NCBI GenBank assembly: GCA_018902385.1
Contig: JABSSW010000031.1
Span: forward strand, 1 to 64,000
Origin: Physcia stellaris
Taxonomy: Eukaryota > Ascomycota > Lecanoromycetes > Caliciales > Physciaceae
DNA: 64,000 bases
Direction of reading: 5' to 3'
Below are positions 47,675 to 59,274 of this stretch, piece after piece (position 1 is the first letter of the stretch; every line of letters begins with the position of its first letter). Under the pieces are notes generated by a model, which saw only the letters and a program-made list of their open reading frames with translations, was not told the DNA's origin and made no database searches. The position numbers and the translations under genes were made by a program.

Positions 47675-47860
47675 ATGCCAGCCAGATTCACCAGAAGCAC
47701 GCACCACTGCCCTCTGAAGGGCAAAGGCAAAGGAAACTGCCGTAAAGTCAACGGATATTGTACTAAGCACCAGAAGGTGTGTCCGCGTCATCCAGAATTT
47801 GCGTACTTGATCACGGAGGGATGTAACAAGTGTAAGCCTAGGTACGTCGCGAGGCTCTAG
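47675..47860 (+). CDS. 61-aa Cys/His-rich small protein (possible zinc binder)
   Basis: Starts at ATG 47675 (MPARFTRSTHHCPLKGKG) and ends at TAG 47858-47860. It has five cysteines plus histidines in the pattern HHCPLKGKGKGNC, then GYCTKHQKVCPRH and EGCNKCK, suggestive of a small metal-binding fold. No signal peptide, so probably intracellular. Similar small proteins occur widely in ascomycetes, as I recall, without assigned function. The frame extends upstream as a proline/serine-rich stretch to 47477, which I read as leader, because conserved-looking sequence begins at 47675. Confidence 0.65.
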   Translation: MPARFTRSTHHCPLKGKGKGNCRKVNGYCTKHQKVCPRHPEFAYLITEGCNKCKPRYVARL

Positions 47861-50800
47861 TCAGATATGTGACGCCGGATTGCTGACTCTATTTTGGCAT
47901 GGATGTAGACGTTAGAGAGTCAGCTATCCAGTAAAATACCTTCTCATCTCGATTCTGTGCGTTACCATCGCTTAGTTCGAAAATTCTGAATCCAAGTGTT
48001 AAACTACGTAAGCTAAACTTCTAAGACGGTGAAGAGAGACTGTCGGTAGCGCCAATATTTGGGTGACCGTTGATACATATGTTACGGATATCTCACGCTT
48101 AAGTAGAAGTCCCGCTGCACCCTGACATATAGGAATCAAGAGGCCGCCCTGGCGCGGATCCGATACACCCTCTACCAACCACTACGACATCGTCTAAGTT
48201 GGCGGTAATAACATACTTGCAGTCTTTCATCAGTGCCAATGCATATCCATATATAATCGAAGCGACAGGTTAGCTTCATAATATCAAGATGTTTGGGAGA
48301 CGAGAATATAAGTCAGAGAGAATACAGCCCTGGAATTTTCGACTAGACAACTTACGACGCCCCTTAGCTCGCGATGGCGCCCAACATCGCTTCCTGTTGA
48401 AGATAGAGCCTCTCGCTTGAAAGTTATGCTTCTTGGTATATTTGTTCTTGGCAATAAGTTCGGCGAACATTATTTGAAACCGAGCATCAGAGCGAGCTTG
48501 AGCTGGAAATGATCTCAACGTTTCCTCGAAATCGCATTGATGACTTCACCAAGGCTACTTTCGATAGCGATTTCAGACGTGATCGCGGAGGATGTAATCG
48601 GTGCGATGGAATTGGTACTTCAAAAAAGAGGTTTGAGAACGTTCCAATTCTAAGTTACGTTGCTTGACTCATTAATATCTAGTTTCCTGGTATATCAGGT
48701 GATCAAATTCAGCTGTTCTGTAGAGAATTAAACCTGGGCACGAAAATGTCAACTGGAGCACGCTACCAACCTTTGGCATGTCCTAGGCCAAGGTATTCTC
48801 AAGAATCTAACAGGCGGCATCTACAGAGATTCGCATCATTTAATTTCGAATCTCGATGTCAACTTGAGTCTCTAGAATGACAAGTGTCCAAACAAACCAC
48901 TGAACCTTGGTATAATTAGCGCCGAATTACTTGTTCTGTAAAAGAAGTCAAATTTCACTGCATATACTTATTAGTCATGTGGATCTTTCGATGTTCAACG
49001 CTCATGAAGATATGTAATATGTCATAATAAGAACGACTACTACATTTGCATCATGGTTCAAAATAGTTATAAATGAATTTGCTTCATTAATATCCATTCG
49101 ATAATTATCTCAATTAGTACTGCAAAACACGTAATCATGATGTACGCTGTTGAATGATCGACGATACAATTCTTGACATAGTTAGCATTTGGAACACGTC
49201 TATCTCAAGAATACATTCGACTGTTTGATAGATACATATTATCTACATCGCTTTTTGAGAATCTTAGCTTACTACAGGGAGTGGAGCGAGGGAGAAAGTT
49301 CAACCTCCGAAGCCAGCGAAGCAGAAAACGCCGAGAAACGGAGAAGCCTGTCATATATCTCCATCTGACGCCATAAAAACCCCTAGCCAATCTTCGAGAA
49401 CCTCGGTTCCATCTTATCCGAATCCCAATGCCGATTTGCCACCGCAATGGCCACCTACTCCTCGTCTCTCCCCCCAACCCCCACAAGTCTTGCAGAGTTG
49501 AGTAAAGTGCTGCAAAGCGTCGGATAATGACATCTGGGGCGGTATCTTTGTGGTCAACATGGCTCTTCCTGGAGCGATTGGTCGCTCATTTCATAGATGA
49601 CAACAATGGACGTTTGGAATTGATTCGTACAATATCGAACAGATTCTTTTCACAAACGCAAAATCAGACAAGTCTGGTTTTAGTAAAAGTTGTTCAAACC
49701 GGCTCATGGGAGATAGATTGAGCTCGAATCACGGGGGACAAGTCTGGCACGGATCTGGAGTGGGTTCCGAATAACCTCATACCCAAGGCCCCGACCCATA
49801 CCACCAGATTCAAAGGCGATTGAGAGCAGGCCCAGCCATATCCACACATTCATAGATATAAAAACCAGCAGGAGTTCTGTCTATCAACATGCCTCCACAG
49901 AATCCCATCGGAACCCTTATCCATCCACCCATATCCCAAGCATTCAGAACCGATCCCAAAGTTTTCATCATGAGCCACCAAGGGTCCGTTCAAAAGTCAA
50001 GATTTCCATCCACGCTAGATTCGTGCACGGTGGTGATCTGCAGAAGCGGGGGAGATATCTCACTGCACGATGATACATGGCAGGTCCGACTGAACCAGAT
50101 CCCAGAGCCATGGATGATGCACATCAGAATGCAAGTGTCAATATGCAGTCTCGGCAGTGTCAAAAGTGCAAGGTAAATAAACGCGGGGTCAGCATGCACG
50201 ACATGATATGGAAGAAATGTGGCGCTGGACGCGGAGACGTTCGGACGAACTCGCCATCCTCCAATTATCCGAGTCGAGATGAAAAGAGTCCGCTTGAGCT
50301 AGCTGCATACCTTCTGCATCATGAGCCTATCCATCTGCCGATTTCTAATTCAGGATCTCGGAGAACAGCCATTGAGCGCACGACATTTGGAAGTGCATCA
50401 TCGACTGACATCTGTGGGGCGTTTATCTGCATGATGATGTGCTTACATGTACGATCCTTTTCCTGGGCGGGTTCTAGCGTGTTTTAGTGTACCTTAGGGG
50501 AAAGACGTCAGGTCTTGTGGGGATATATCTTGGCGAACAAGAGTTCAGCTCTTACGTCGTTGACGAGATAAGTGAATGGCCCTGTAAGAAGAGCTTGTAT
50601 CCCTAATCTAGCCTGGATGGGACTCTATTTGATCTTTCCGATCTTGTTGTTTGGGGTTCGAGTGCGAACGGTGTACCACTTATTGACCTTTTGGGGTGGT
50701 ATTATGTTGATAACTCTAAGTCACTGCTTCGAAGAATGAGACAATTGAAAAAATCTCATCGTCCTGGGGGTAGTCCGAGCGAATGGTATGAGTGGAGAAA

Positions 50801-51138
50801 AGCCGAAGAATTATTTGATGATTTCTAGAGGGATAGACTGTGTATATAATTGAAAAGGCTCACCAGTCAAGATGATTACGGCCATACCGTTCAACGAAGT
50901 AAAAAGGAGCAACCTAATCGATTCGGAACAGTACCCAAAAAGTACATACAAGTGAACGAACTATCACATCCGCGTTGGGGACTTGGGGATTCTTTAGGAC
51001 TTTGAGACACAATGAAGGTTGCAATGGAACATCTCGACCCCTTGGGGGATTTCATAGGAATTCATAGGAGCTCAAACGTCATTTTATTTGAGACAGGAGC
51101 CGAGTAATCGAGGCAGATACTCACACGTGTACAATGAA
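47861..51138. other. Long intergenic region, no firm gene
   Basis: About 3.3 kb. 48600-49200 is moderately AT-rich but still has CC and GG, so it is not the mutated type. A short plus-strand frame at 49889-50176 (95 codons, MPPQNPIGTLIHPP) is preceded at a suitable distance by ATATAAAA near 49856; it has no domain and could be a small gene or chance. A minus-strand frame at 49205-49486 is Arg-rich and probably spurious. Confidence 0.4.
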
Positions 51139-52417
51139 TCAATCACCACTGGAGCAATCAGCTACAATCTTCGACATGATCATGTCCAACGGCTTGTTCT
51201 CTGACGGTATCGCTTTCAACAGCCTCTGTGACTCCTCATACAGATCTTGGACCACCAAAGATGTATATTCCATGCTCTTGGATTGGGTACGCATGTACCA
51301 TACGGCATGCGCTTTGAGCTGGACATCTTTCGTGTGAAGCCGAAGTATGTTGAGCACGTCGTTGTTTGTTTTGTCACTGCTCCGAATGGCGTGAATGATG
51401 GGAAATGAGAATTTGCCCTCTGTTAGATCCTCACAGTAACCCTTTGCGTCTGTCATCTGTTCTTGGTCAGTGATTTGTGTACTGTTGTCTGGTGATATTT
51501 AGGAATACCTTGTCAGATATGAGATTCTTGTGGTCGTCACAGATCTGAAATAAGAGGCCAAGAGAGTATACAAGTGGGATGACATCGATCGTGCTTGAGG
51601 AGAGGCTTTGAAGCAGTCGGGCCGCCAAGCAGAATAAAGCCCCGGTCTTCTTGGATATCATGTCGAGATACTGGCTTTCTGTGGGGACGGTGAAAGTGTC
51701 CCTCCAAAAGACCTCCATACCTTGCCCTCGATGTAGGTTCAGTAGTTCTTCGTTGAAAATTCGGATTGCCACGGGCCATTTGGGCAGGTTGAATAGTTCC
51801 TGCTGTGCGAGGAAGTATACATAATTGGCGGAATTGATGGTCTGTGCATCTCCAAACACATGATGGGCAGCTGGAAAACCTCGTCGGCGTTGTGAGCCGT
51901 CCTGAATATCATCGATGCTAAGGGATGTCAATGTCGGCCCACCAGGGGGAAAGAACAAGTCACTTACAGAAGAGATGCATTATGCAGCATCGAGATTACC
52001 CTGTCGATTATCTGAAACGATGATTCTTCTACCTGCAGCCAGACATTGAGGGCGCGAAGAAACTCTGTCCGGATATTCTTGCCTGGTTTCTCCAGCAGGT
52101 AATTGAAAGGACCATTGACTATCTGAGTGATTTAGTGGGGATGCCAGCGCTTTAATGACACTATCTCAATTTACCGACTCTCTCCTGGAGTCCCATGGAC
52201 CTTGCGTGTACTTCTTGTCTGCTAAAATGGAGCCTTGGGTCGATTTTGGATCCCCGCTGGCAGATATGGCCTGGCTGCAGTGCTTCTGCTCATCTACCGT
52301 AGTCTTACTATGCTCTAACACTCGTGAAACGTTGCTTTTGGAGTCGCCGGCTCCGTTTGAAAGCTCGGATACTGGTTGAACCATGTGCATGCCATCCACC
52401 ATCGCCAGGGGTGCCAT
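51139..52417 (-). CDS. Geranylgeranyl diphosphate synthase (secondary-metabolism type)
   Basis: Model: complement of 51139-51456, 51509-51917, 51968-52122 and 52175-52417, giving 374 aa; introns are 50-52 bp and in frame. The conserved core starts at [18 protein letters not shown], continues [20 protein letters not shown] with the first aspartate-rich motif DDIQD, then the family's [20 protein letters not shown], and ends with the second motif [12 protein letters not shown]. This is a trans-isoprenyl diphosphate synthase making C20 precursor from FPP/DMAPP and IPP. The N-terminal ~80 residues are a low-complexity extension ([14 protein letters not shown]). Start chosen at ATG 52417, as upstream frame is unlike the family. 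Such extra GGPPS copies usually mark terpenoid clusters; a class I terpene synthase lies 1.4 kb away. Confidence 0.85.
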
Positions 52418-53810
52418 GATCTTCTGCTTTAAAGCCTCTATTGGGATGACAAATGCTTTTGTGATGCTTTCTGTCAACGTATTTTTCCAACCGGATGAAG
52501 TGCAGTCTCGGGAATAGAGTATCCAGGCAGGGTAATCGGCTGCGATGCTTCGCAGACAGAACCACGAGCCGAGGAAAGTTGCAACGATTAGCATGCCAGA
52601 CAATATATGCTTCAGTCGGATAACAACATAGCCTTGGATTGTGATCGAGGAGGATTCACCTGGGCTCTCATAAATGGGCTCGTTCCCAATATGAATGCCG
52701 TCAGGTAGCCTTGTAGCTCTCTATCGTCACAGCGCATACTCATGGTCCCAATCATTCGAGACCATGGGTCAAATATGACGAGATCCCACAGATGGTGGTG
52801 AAGCCAGATCTTAGTGGCCGCATTGATTTTCCCAAGCTGATACGAAGCGCTGAAAGTGGCGCCTCATCACCTTGATACCGTACTCTCATATGCCTTCTTG
52901 CACTCAATTGCATTTCTCCGACGCCGCGCATCAGACCCTTTTTCTTGTGTGACTCGTCTGATAGCAAGCAGTCGGGATCACCGCGTTAGACAAAAAACAG
53001 ACTGTAGCACCGATTCTACCTGATGGTGAGCTTCCTGTTGCGGGTACTGGCACGGTACCTAAGGTAATGTAAGTAGCCCCTCTCCAGTCTCTACTGGTAC
53101 GAGTACCCGTACAGTACTATCGTAAGCCGGGGGACTGGCGACAAGCCGGGCATTCCCGAGAGCCGCCGCACAAGCGCTAGTCCACAAGAAGGTCCTCGTA
53201 TAAGGTACGGAGTAGAGCGGCTGACGCATCCGACGCCTGCTCCAGTAAAGTACTCCACATGCAAGCCAGACCGGTGAATGGTTCGCGTTCGGCCAATGAT
53301 AAAGGTGTGATAGCTGGAACATACAATCGTCAATATCGTCCTACATCGCCATCTGCCTAGTGAGCTGGGCAAGATCCGCCGTGTGCTTAGCCCTAGCGGC
53401 ACGCCCGCTCGGCCTCACCGCTACCAGATCAAGCTGCAGCATAGTGCATTATCATGATAAACACTCACATCTACTGCACACGTAGCTAGTGATACGAGCT
53501 ACAAATGGACTCTCGCATACCGCGGTGAACCCGGCTGCTTGACGTCAGGCCAAGCACTCAAGTGAAAGGGGCCGATCGGTGGCGCTGGAGTATATGCTGT
53601 GTCACATATATGGTGCGAGCATACGCTTGTTTGATGCAGCAACGAGGGCCGCTCGAGCAAGGCAACTGAATCCTTTTCCTTTTCTTTTCATCCTCCCATC
53701 TTCCTCGACGTCCACTTTTTGCAGTTGTAGAAGAATACTCAGTTCCCCGTTGATCATAGAAGATTCAAATCAAGGACTGAAGCGGCCGTCAGAGGTAAAG
53801 CAACAACAAA
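52418..53810. other. Intergenic; possible relic between GGPPS and terpene synthase
   Basis: The minus frame upstream of the GGPPS start is open to about 52603 and contains a hydrophobic stretch MLIVATFLGSWFC. Further upstream, about 52840-52680, words such as LGKINAATKIWLHHHLW resemble, weakly, the C-terminal part of FAD monooxygenases of terpenoid clusters, but stops interrupt them. From about 53000 nothing is recognised. It also holds the promoters of both flanking terpenoid genes. Confidence 0.3.
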
Positions 53811-54963
53811 ATGGAAGTCCTGAGATCATTGACATCCCGCTTCTGGGCTCCTTCACCGCCACCGGTCTACCAACCTCAGGATATCCCTGGCTCGACGCGG
53901 TTCCCTGTCAAGTGTCATCCACAAGCAAGTAAAGTGTGCAAAGAACTCGACAACCTCTTCGCTGAACACTTTCCCTTTCGCACTGCACACGACCGAGAAA
54001 AGTATATCAGAGCAGAGACCAATAAGTGGGCTAGTATGGCATTTCCGCTTGTCAGAGACGATCGATTACTACATGTCACAAAGGCCAATACGCTGCTCTT
54101 TCTGCTTGACGGTACGCGGATTTCCGCTTTCAAGTCTTGCGTGCGATCCGTTGAGGAGTGAACGCTGACGAGGGATCCAGATCTGGCCGAGGATATGAGC
54201 ATGGAGGAAGGAAAGGCCTTTTATGCCAAGCTGATAACACTCGCAAGAGGCGCCAGGCTCCCAGACAGAAACGACGCTTTGGAGTGGATCACGTATGACA
54301 CGTTTGCAGAAATGAGGGAGTGCGATGCCGAACTCACCGAGGAGGTGATAGACGGCGCGATCTTATGCCTGCAAGCGCAAGTGGATCCGGTTCGTCTGAA
54401 GTGTGAGGACATGGGCTCATTGCTCCGCCAACGAGCCAAAGAAGGGGGTTGCGAGTAAGCTTCAGCCCTATAGGGAACTTTCTCTGCTCGCTCTCCCTCT
54501 CCCTCTTTTAATGGTGATAGCTAACGAAATCCTCTTTATTGCTAGGTTCGTGGCGGCTTTGATACGCTTTGGTATGAACTTGCACATGCCGTCCGATGTT
54601 CAGGACTCCCTTCACGAGGTCCACGAGAGCTATTCCAAACTGGGTATGATCGTCAACGATATCGAGAGCTTCGATAAGGAATGTAAGGCGTGGGAGACGC
54701 AGGGCAAAGAGGGGGCTTATATGCTTAACATTGTGAAGCTGATGGCTAAAGACGGAGCAGTGTCCTATGACGCGGCAAAGCGAATTTGCTATATCCTCGT
54801 CCGGGAGTCGGAGTTCGAGCATGAGCGAATTGTTGCTAAATTTCTGGCAAATTCGGATTGGGATAGGGAGTCTTTGACGCGGTATGTGTATGCGCTTGGG
54901 TGTGTTTTGGGCGGGAACGAGGTATGGAGTCAGACGACGGCGCGTTACCATGACCTTCAGTAA
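53811..54963 (+). CDS. Class I terpene synthase (fungal aristolochene-synthase-like fold)
   Basis: Model: 53811-54111, 54181-54454 and 54546-54963, giving 330 aa, all phases consistent. The length equals that of fungal sesquiterpene synthases. Early part: AEHFPFRTAHDREKYI and ETNKWASMAFPLV. First metal motif: LLFLLDDLAEDM, with the second D created across intron 1. Second motif (NSE triad): MIVNDIESFDKE. C-terminal RY pair: SQTTARYHDLQ. All catalytic signatures are present, so it is probably active. Such enzymes cyclise FPP (C15), but the neighbouring GGPP synthase raises the possibility of a C20 substrate. A poly-purine AACAACAAA precedes the ATG, a good fungal start context. Confidence 0.88.
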
Positions 54964-55100
54964 TTAGTTCTAATTGCCAAAGCATTTTGAAGCAGTCGCG
55001 AAAATACTGATATGCTGATACGGTGCCAAGAACTTAATGTATAACCGATGCCTAGGAAAGAGAACAAAGGCCATCATCCAACGCACGTTAATACTCCACG

Positions 55101-56583
55101 CTAGATCTCCAAAGACAGCTGAGTGGTGGAATTGCGAGTTGGGTCACCCGGAAGCCACGAGGTTACCGTCACATCATTTCCGTTCAATTGATAAAACGCC
55201 TTTATCGGTTGGTCCAAATGAGAGCCATCTGCGACTGCAACTTTGGTGCCAAGCATCCCTCTCCCTAGCGTGAAGGCGTCGGGCTCGAGTTTCTCGTTGC
55301 CTGGCTTACCGGAATTGTTCAAAGTCCGAATGACAGAATCGTTAGACTGGTAGTATAGTATATGCTGTCCAATTTGCCTCGCAGCAATACCCTTGACATC
55401 GCTGGAGATGTCGTATGTGGTGCCTGTAAGAAAGCAATCAACCGTTAGCTGTAAGAGCGGAAAGAAATAAAGGGAGAAGACAGTACTTTGGCTCCAATGA
55501 AGTCTTGTACAACAGTTGATGCATTCATATTGTACAACCATGGAGCTGGTGGTGACTGCATAGAGACGCCAGATATTATCCCCTAGGTCGGTCACGAAGT
55601 CAGAGCCCAAATTCACACCCTCATGTTCGTGGCCGAGAGTCCAGGAATCCAAAGCTTTATTCCACAGGACTTCCTGAAGGGTGCCGTTCGATGTCTGATA
55701 ATATATAAACGCGTTGTTGTCAGTAGCACAATCGCCTGCAAATTCTGCAGCGACAGCTGAGTATGGCGCCGCTGTGCGTAGCTGAATAGCGCCTAGTGTT
55801 CCCTTAGTCCAATCATCACTGCCATGGTATCCTCGTAGCTCTTGCAAGACGTCGTCCTTGTCTATGTAGTAAAGATAAATCCTCTCATTTGGTTTTTCCC
55901 CACCCCATGTGGTCGACAGGCCAGTTCTTGATCGTGCATTGTTCGTAACGTAGGAGGATTTATGCCAGCCGCTTCCATTGTATACCACCTTGCGGAGATC
56001 TCCATTAGAATGCTGGTAGAAAAGCAGGTAATTCGCTTCACTCAAGTGAGGGTAGGTTACAACAGCGAGAGAAGTGCCGTTGTATGCCGCAGCACTTCTG
56101 GTATGTGCCGGCAAAGGAGCACTCGAACTCGCTGATGGGGTTGTTGCTGTAAAAGTTGGGAATCTGGGTGAAAATTAGCTCAGAGTCTTAAAAGCAAAAC
56201 AAGATATCATCGTACTGATTGGGATGTGCTTTAACAGCTCGAGAGCCTAGTACCCCTCCAACGCAGGCTCCCACAATGATCAGTGGCAGTATTGTCAACA
56301 GAATCCAAAATTTGCATTCCCTTGATCGGCGCCTTGCACTACCATCTCTTGGTCGGGATGCTTGCGTTGCTTTGTACTGTTTCAAAGGGTGTTCTCTGGC
56401 GACCAAGTGTAGCGCTCCGTCTTCGGTGCTCGTGAGAAATTTCGGGTCTTCATGCCGTCTAGCGGGATATTTCTCGGCTCTTTCGGGGTTTTCTATCACT
56501 TGAAGTCCATCGGAAACTGCAGGCTGACTCCCCGGAGTTCCCGGCGCCATAGCAATTCTCAGATGAGACAGCGTCGAGGTCAT
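55101..56583 (-). CDS. Membrane-anchored fucose-specific-lectin-like protein
   Basis: Model: complement of 55101-55423, 55487-56163 and 56216-56583, giving 455 aa, phases consistent. The N-terminus (about 95 residues) is cytosol-like and basic, then one membrane helix FWILLTILPLIIVGACVGGV. After a Ser/Thr/Pro linker comes a beta-propeller-like region with fungal fucose-lectin words: LLFYQHSNGDLRKVVYNGS, IYLYYIDKDDVLQEL, AFIYYQTSNGTLQEV, LYYQSNDSVIRTL and KAFYQLNGNDVTVTSW, spaced about 50 residues. The architecture (single N-terminal anchor plus lectin) recurs in ascomycetes, as I recall; the role is unknown, sugar binding at the cell surface is inferred. ATG 56550 is an alternative start. Confidence 0.82.
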
Positions 56584-58488
56584 GAGGTTGATAACATAGG
56601 CACACACAGCAGCTTGGACTCGGTTGTTAAGTGGTCTGTGAAACTGTTGACCGACATATAGCGGTGCTGAATCGAAACTGGTGAGGTCAGGAGCAATTAT
56701 ATCGACATTGAGGTGAGATGCCTATGTCTGTGACTTGGATTGTCTCAGCTGCCGTGTGTCAGGGAAATGTTGTGGTACAGTTTCTATTGGCAAGAGTTGA
56801 CCGTACCACTGACTGCTACATCCAATTGAGAAGTGTTGGCGTGAGAGTCACAAAGCCGGATGCCTGGTTGTAACCTCATAAGTAGGCCTATGTAAGGAAC
56901 AGCTAATACATGTCTCTTACAGCAGAGCGTCAGGGGTGATTCCTGCGCAAAGTCGTACAGAAACTCAGCTCTTGAGGGAATGCATTACAGGTGAAAGCGA
57001 TTGGAGCGGCTGACTTATCGCAACTTTAGCTGGCACAGCAGTGTAGAACAGGCCCAATGTTCGATCGACGAATCGCTCAAGCGTAAGGCAATTCAACCAC
57101 TATTTCATTGACGAGATGTTGTATTGTACGAATCATTCAGGCGTCGAGAGTTTGCTAATTTCAGACGCCACCTTGACTGAGTCGTCTTGTGTCGTACCTT
57201 AATTCATTACGAGAGTACGCGAAGGTTGCCTTCGTAACAATAGTCTCTGCCCTCGAGAACATGTGTAGGCTCATGTTTGAGGAGGGCGACAATTGGTATC
57301 GCGACCTCAATAACCTTGGAGAAGATTTGTGGTACAATACCTTGTCTAGCAATATCTGCCGCGATCCAAGAAGACGGTATGAGCAACGACACAGACGAGG
57401 AGAGTGTAGTATATGAACTCACTTGCCGAGCTGCATGCCGACAAAGCGCGAAACCAGTTATTACTGAGACTTCTTGGTCCGGTTATTGCTAGTCGTGTCG
57501 CAAACATGAGCAACCTCTCACTGATGGATTTCAGTCCGATTTTCTTTCTTGCTTCAAGACCCACAACGGCTGTCCGTCGATCAGCCTTTAGTATCCCATG
57601 CTCCAATATGGCACCTAGCTGGGGACCAGCCGAAGCGGGCCTGAAACCGCCTCTGGAACGTTCCGCTGCCGGAAACCCCTATGCGCGACGTCCGAAGTGC
57701 CACCCTTCACCGGTGCTTAGGCGGGGTGGGATACCCTAATTCTCTACCTCACTACAGGATATCCAAACTCACTCTGGTCCGCCTTGAGGCATAATCCACA
57801 ACATTAATGTAATAAGGCCCCTACCTAGTCATTGTGTCGACCAACAACCACCACCCTGAGAAGTCCTACCCAGCCCTCACCCATCTGAGTGGGATTCGCC
57901 TGAGCAGCTCTTCTCAACTGCGAGAGCCCTTGAAGAAATGAGATCAGCGGGCTCGCACCTTGTGCTTTAGCTCAGATTTAACTAGTGTATGTGGGTCCAC
58001 CTTTCGTCCTACGGGCGGAGGGAGAGATAGGCCTAGAGGGCACGGCGGTGCTCTGGGCGGAGGTGGACGTGCTGTCTCGACTCTCGGCCCCGGGGTGATG
58101 GCGCTGGAATGCAAGCTAGTTGGGAGGCCGCACTGGGCTCCCTTCCTAGACGCACCAATTCTGGCCCCGATCGCTCCCCAAGCTCGAATGCCAAGGGATG
58201 AACTTGGCGTCTGGATAATTCACTGTCCAGTAATTGTTCGTAGTTGAAGCACGGGCAGCAGATCTAGCCTTCCGCTGGCTCGGAACGCTGCATTAGTCTC
58301 CCTACTCACATTCCATGACGTAGTAGTGAATCGAAGCTCAAGGATGGAGATCCTAACTCCGACAGAGCAACAACAAGGGAGCATATATGACAGGGTAATG
58401 GCTACTTGCCTTGCACATCCCTTCGCCATTATCCGCGCAGCTTGAAATCTCCTCTTTATCAAATATATCGTTTGGAAATATCGCGAAT
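56584..58488. other. Intergenic with an unrecognised minus-strand coding-like stretch
   Basis: On the minus strand, 57606-57428 reads LKSISERLLMFATRLAITG then SNNWFRALSACSSA. After a plausible GTGAGT to GCGGCAG intron (57367-57427) it continues IVPQIFSKVIEVAIPIVALL to a stop near 57207. I cannot assign a family; part of it faintly resembles the middle of a fungal P450. It may be a gene relic. 57750-58480 shows nothing recognised. Confidence 0.3.
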
Positions 58489-59073
58489 ATGCGTACTCTA
58501 ATACTCCAACTTCTGTGCTTCGTAAGCTTCACGTTGATCTTTGCGCTCAATGGCGACTCTCAGGTGGTTGAGGTAAGAGTTGCTTTTTTTCAATCCATGA
58601 GAAGATTTAATTTCAAGCTCGAAAAGGTCCGTCAGGTGAAACGACAGGAAGACAGTGGACCAGGGGACGAATCGCTCGCCTCGGTGCCAGACGCTACTGC
58701 CGGTTCTGAGCCCAGTGTGTCTTCGATGTCTGCCATGTCCGGAACCTCCTCCATGAGCTCAATGTCAACAATGAGTCCGAGTCCAACCACACCGATCAGC
58801 CAAGACCCCACTTCTACCGCGCAAAGTGCCTCTGATGATACTGCCATCGTGGCCACCGGTACCGAGCCGGAATCCGTTTCTACCTCATCTGAGCCGAGCT
58901 CCATGGTGACCGACTCGTCGAGTACACCTACCATTAGCCAAGACCCGACATCCACGGCCGAAAGTGCTTCAGGCGATACAGCGATTGTGGCCACGGGAGC
59001 TGCCCCAACCGCGACAGGTAGATGGGCTGCTGCAGGATTGGTGGCTGCTGGAATAGGAGGATGGATGATTTGA
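58489..59073 (+). CDS. Ser/Thr-rich secreted, probably GPI-anchored, protein with internal repeat
   Basis: ATG 58489 opens a signal peptide (MRTLILQLLCFVSFTLIFAL). A possible 45-nt intron (58573-58617, GTAAGA to TTTCAAG) can be removed without changing the frame, leaving 179 aa; unspliced it is 194 aa. A KR pair (QVKRQEDS) could be a Kex2 site. The remainder is Ser/Thr/Met-rich with two copies of a block beginning ISQDPTSTA and ending DTAIVATG, about 45 residues apart. The C-terminus is a short hydrophobic tail (AAAGLVAAGIGGWMI), typical of a GPI signal. It is probably a cell-wall or membrane glycoprotein; no specific function is known. Confidence 0.72.
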   Translation: MRTLILQLLCFVSFTLIFALNGDSQVVEVRVAFFQSMRRFNFKLEKVRQVKRQEDSGPGDESLASVPDATAGSEPSVSSMSAMSGTSSMSSMSTMSPSPTTPISQDPTSTAQSASDDTAIVATGTEPESVSTSSEPSSMVTDSSSTPTISQDPTSTAESASGDTAIVATGAAPTATGRWAAAGLVAAGIGGWMI

Positions 59074-59274
59074 GCCGTGGGATAAGAGCATAGCGACTCC
59101 GGAATGGTTGAGGGAGAGTGATAGATAGACCTCCGCGTGGTGAGCCTATTGTGGCAAACTGCAGTTCTGCACGGTACAACACCGTTCCCACCATCTCTAA
59201 GTTATTGTATATATGGAATGTTGATGCCAATGTGGTTCAGACGCAGTTTTGACAGAAGAGTGTTGTAATTCAGC

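Noticed and set aside
51139-52603. Fused cyclase-prenyltransferase (chimeric terpene synthase)
   Set aside because: The sequence upstream of the prenyltransferase core has no cyclase motif and is low-complexity; a stand-alone GGPPS fits.
52418-53000. FAD monooxygenase gene next to GGPPS (indole-diterpene-type cluster)
   Set aside because: Only weak C-terminal-like words with stops, no FAD-binding motif; kept as a possible relic only.
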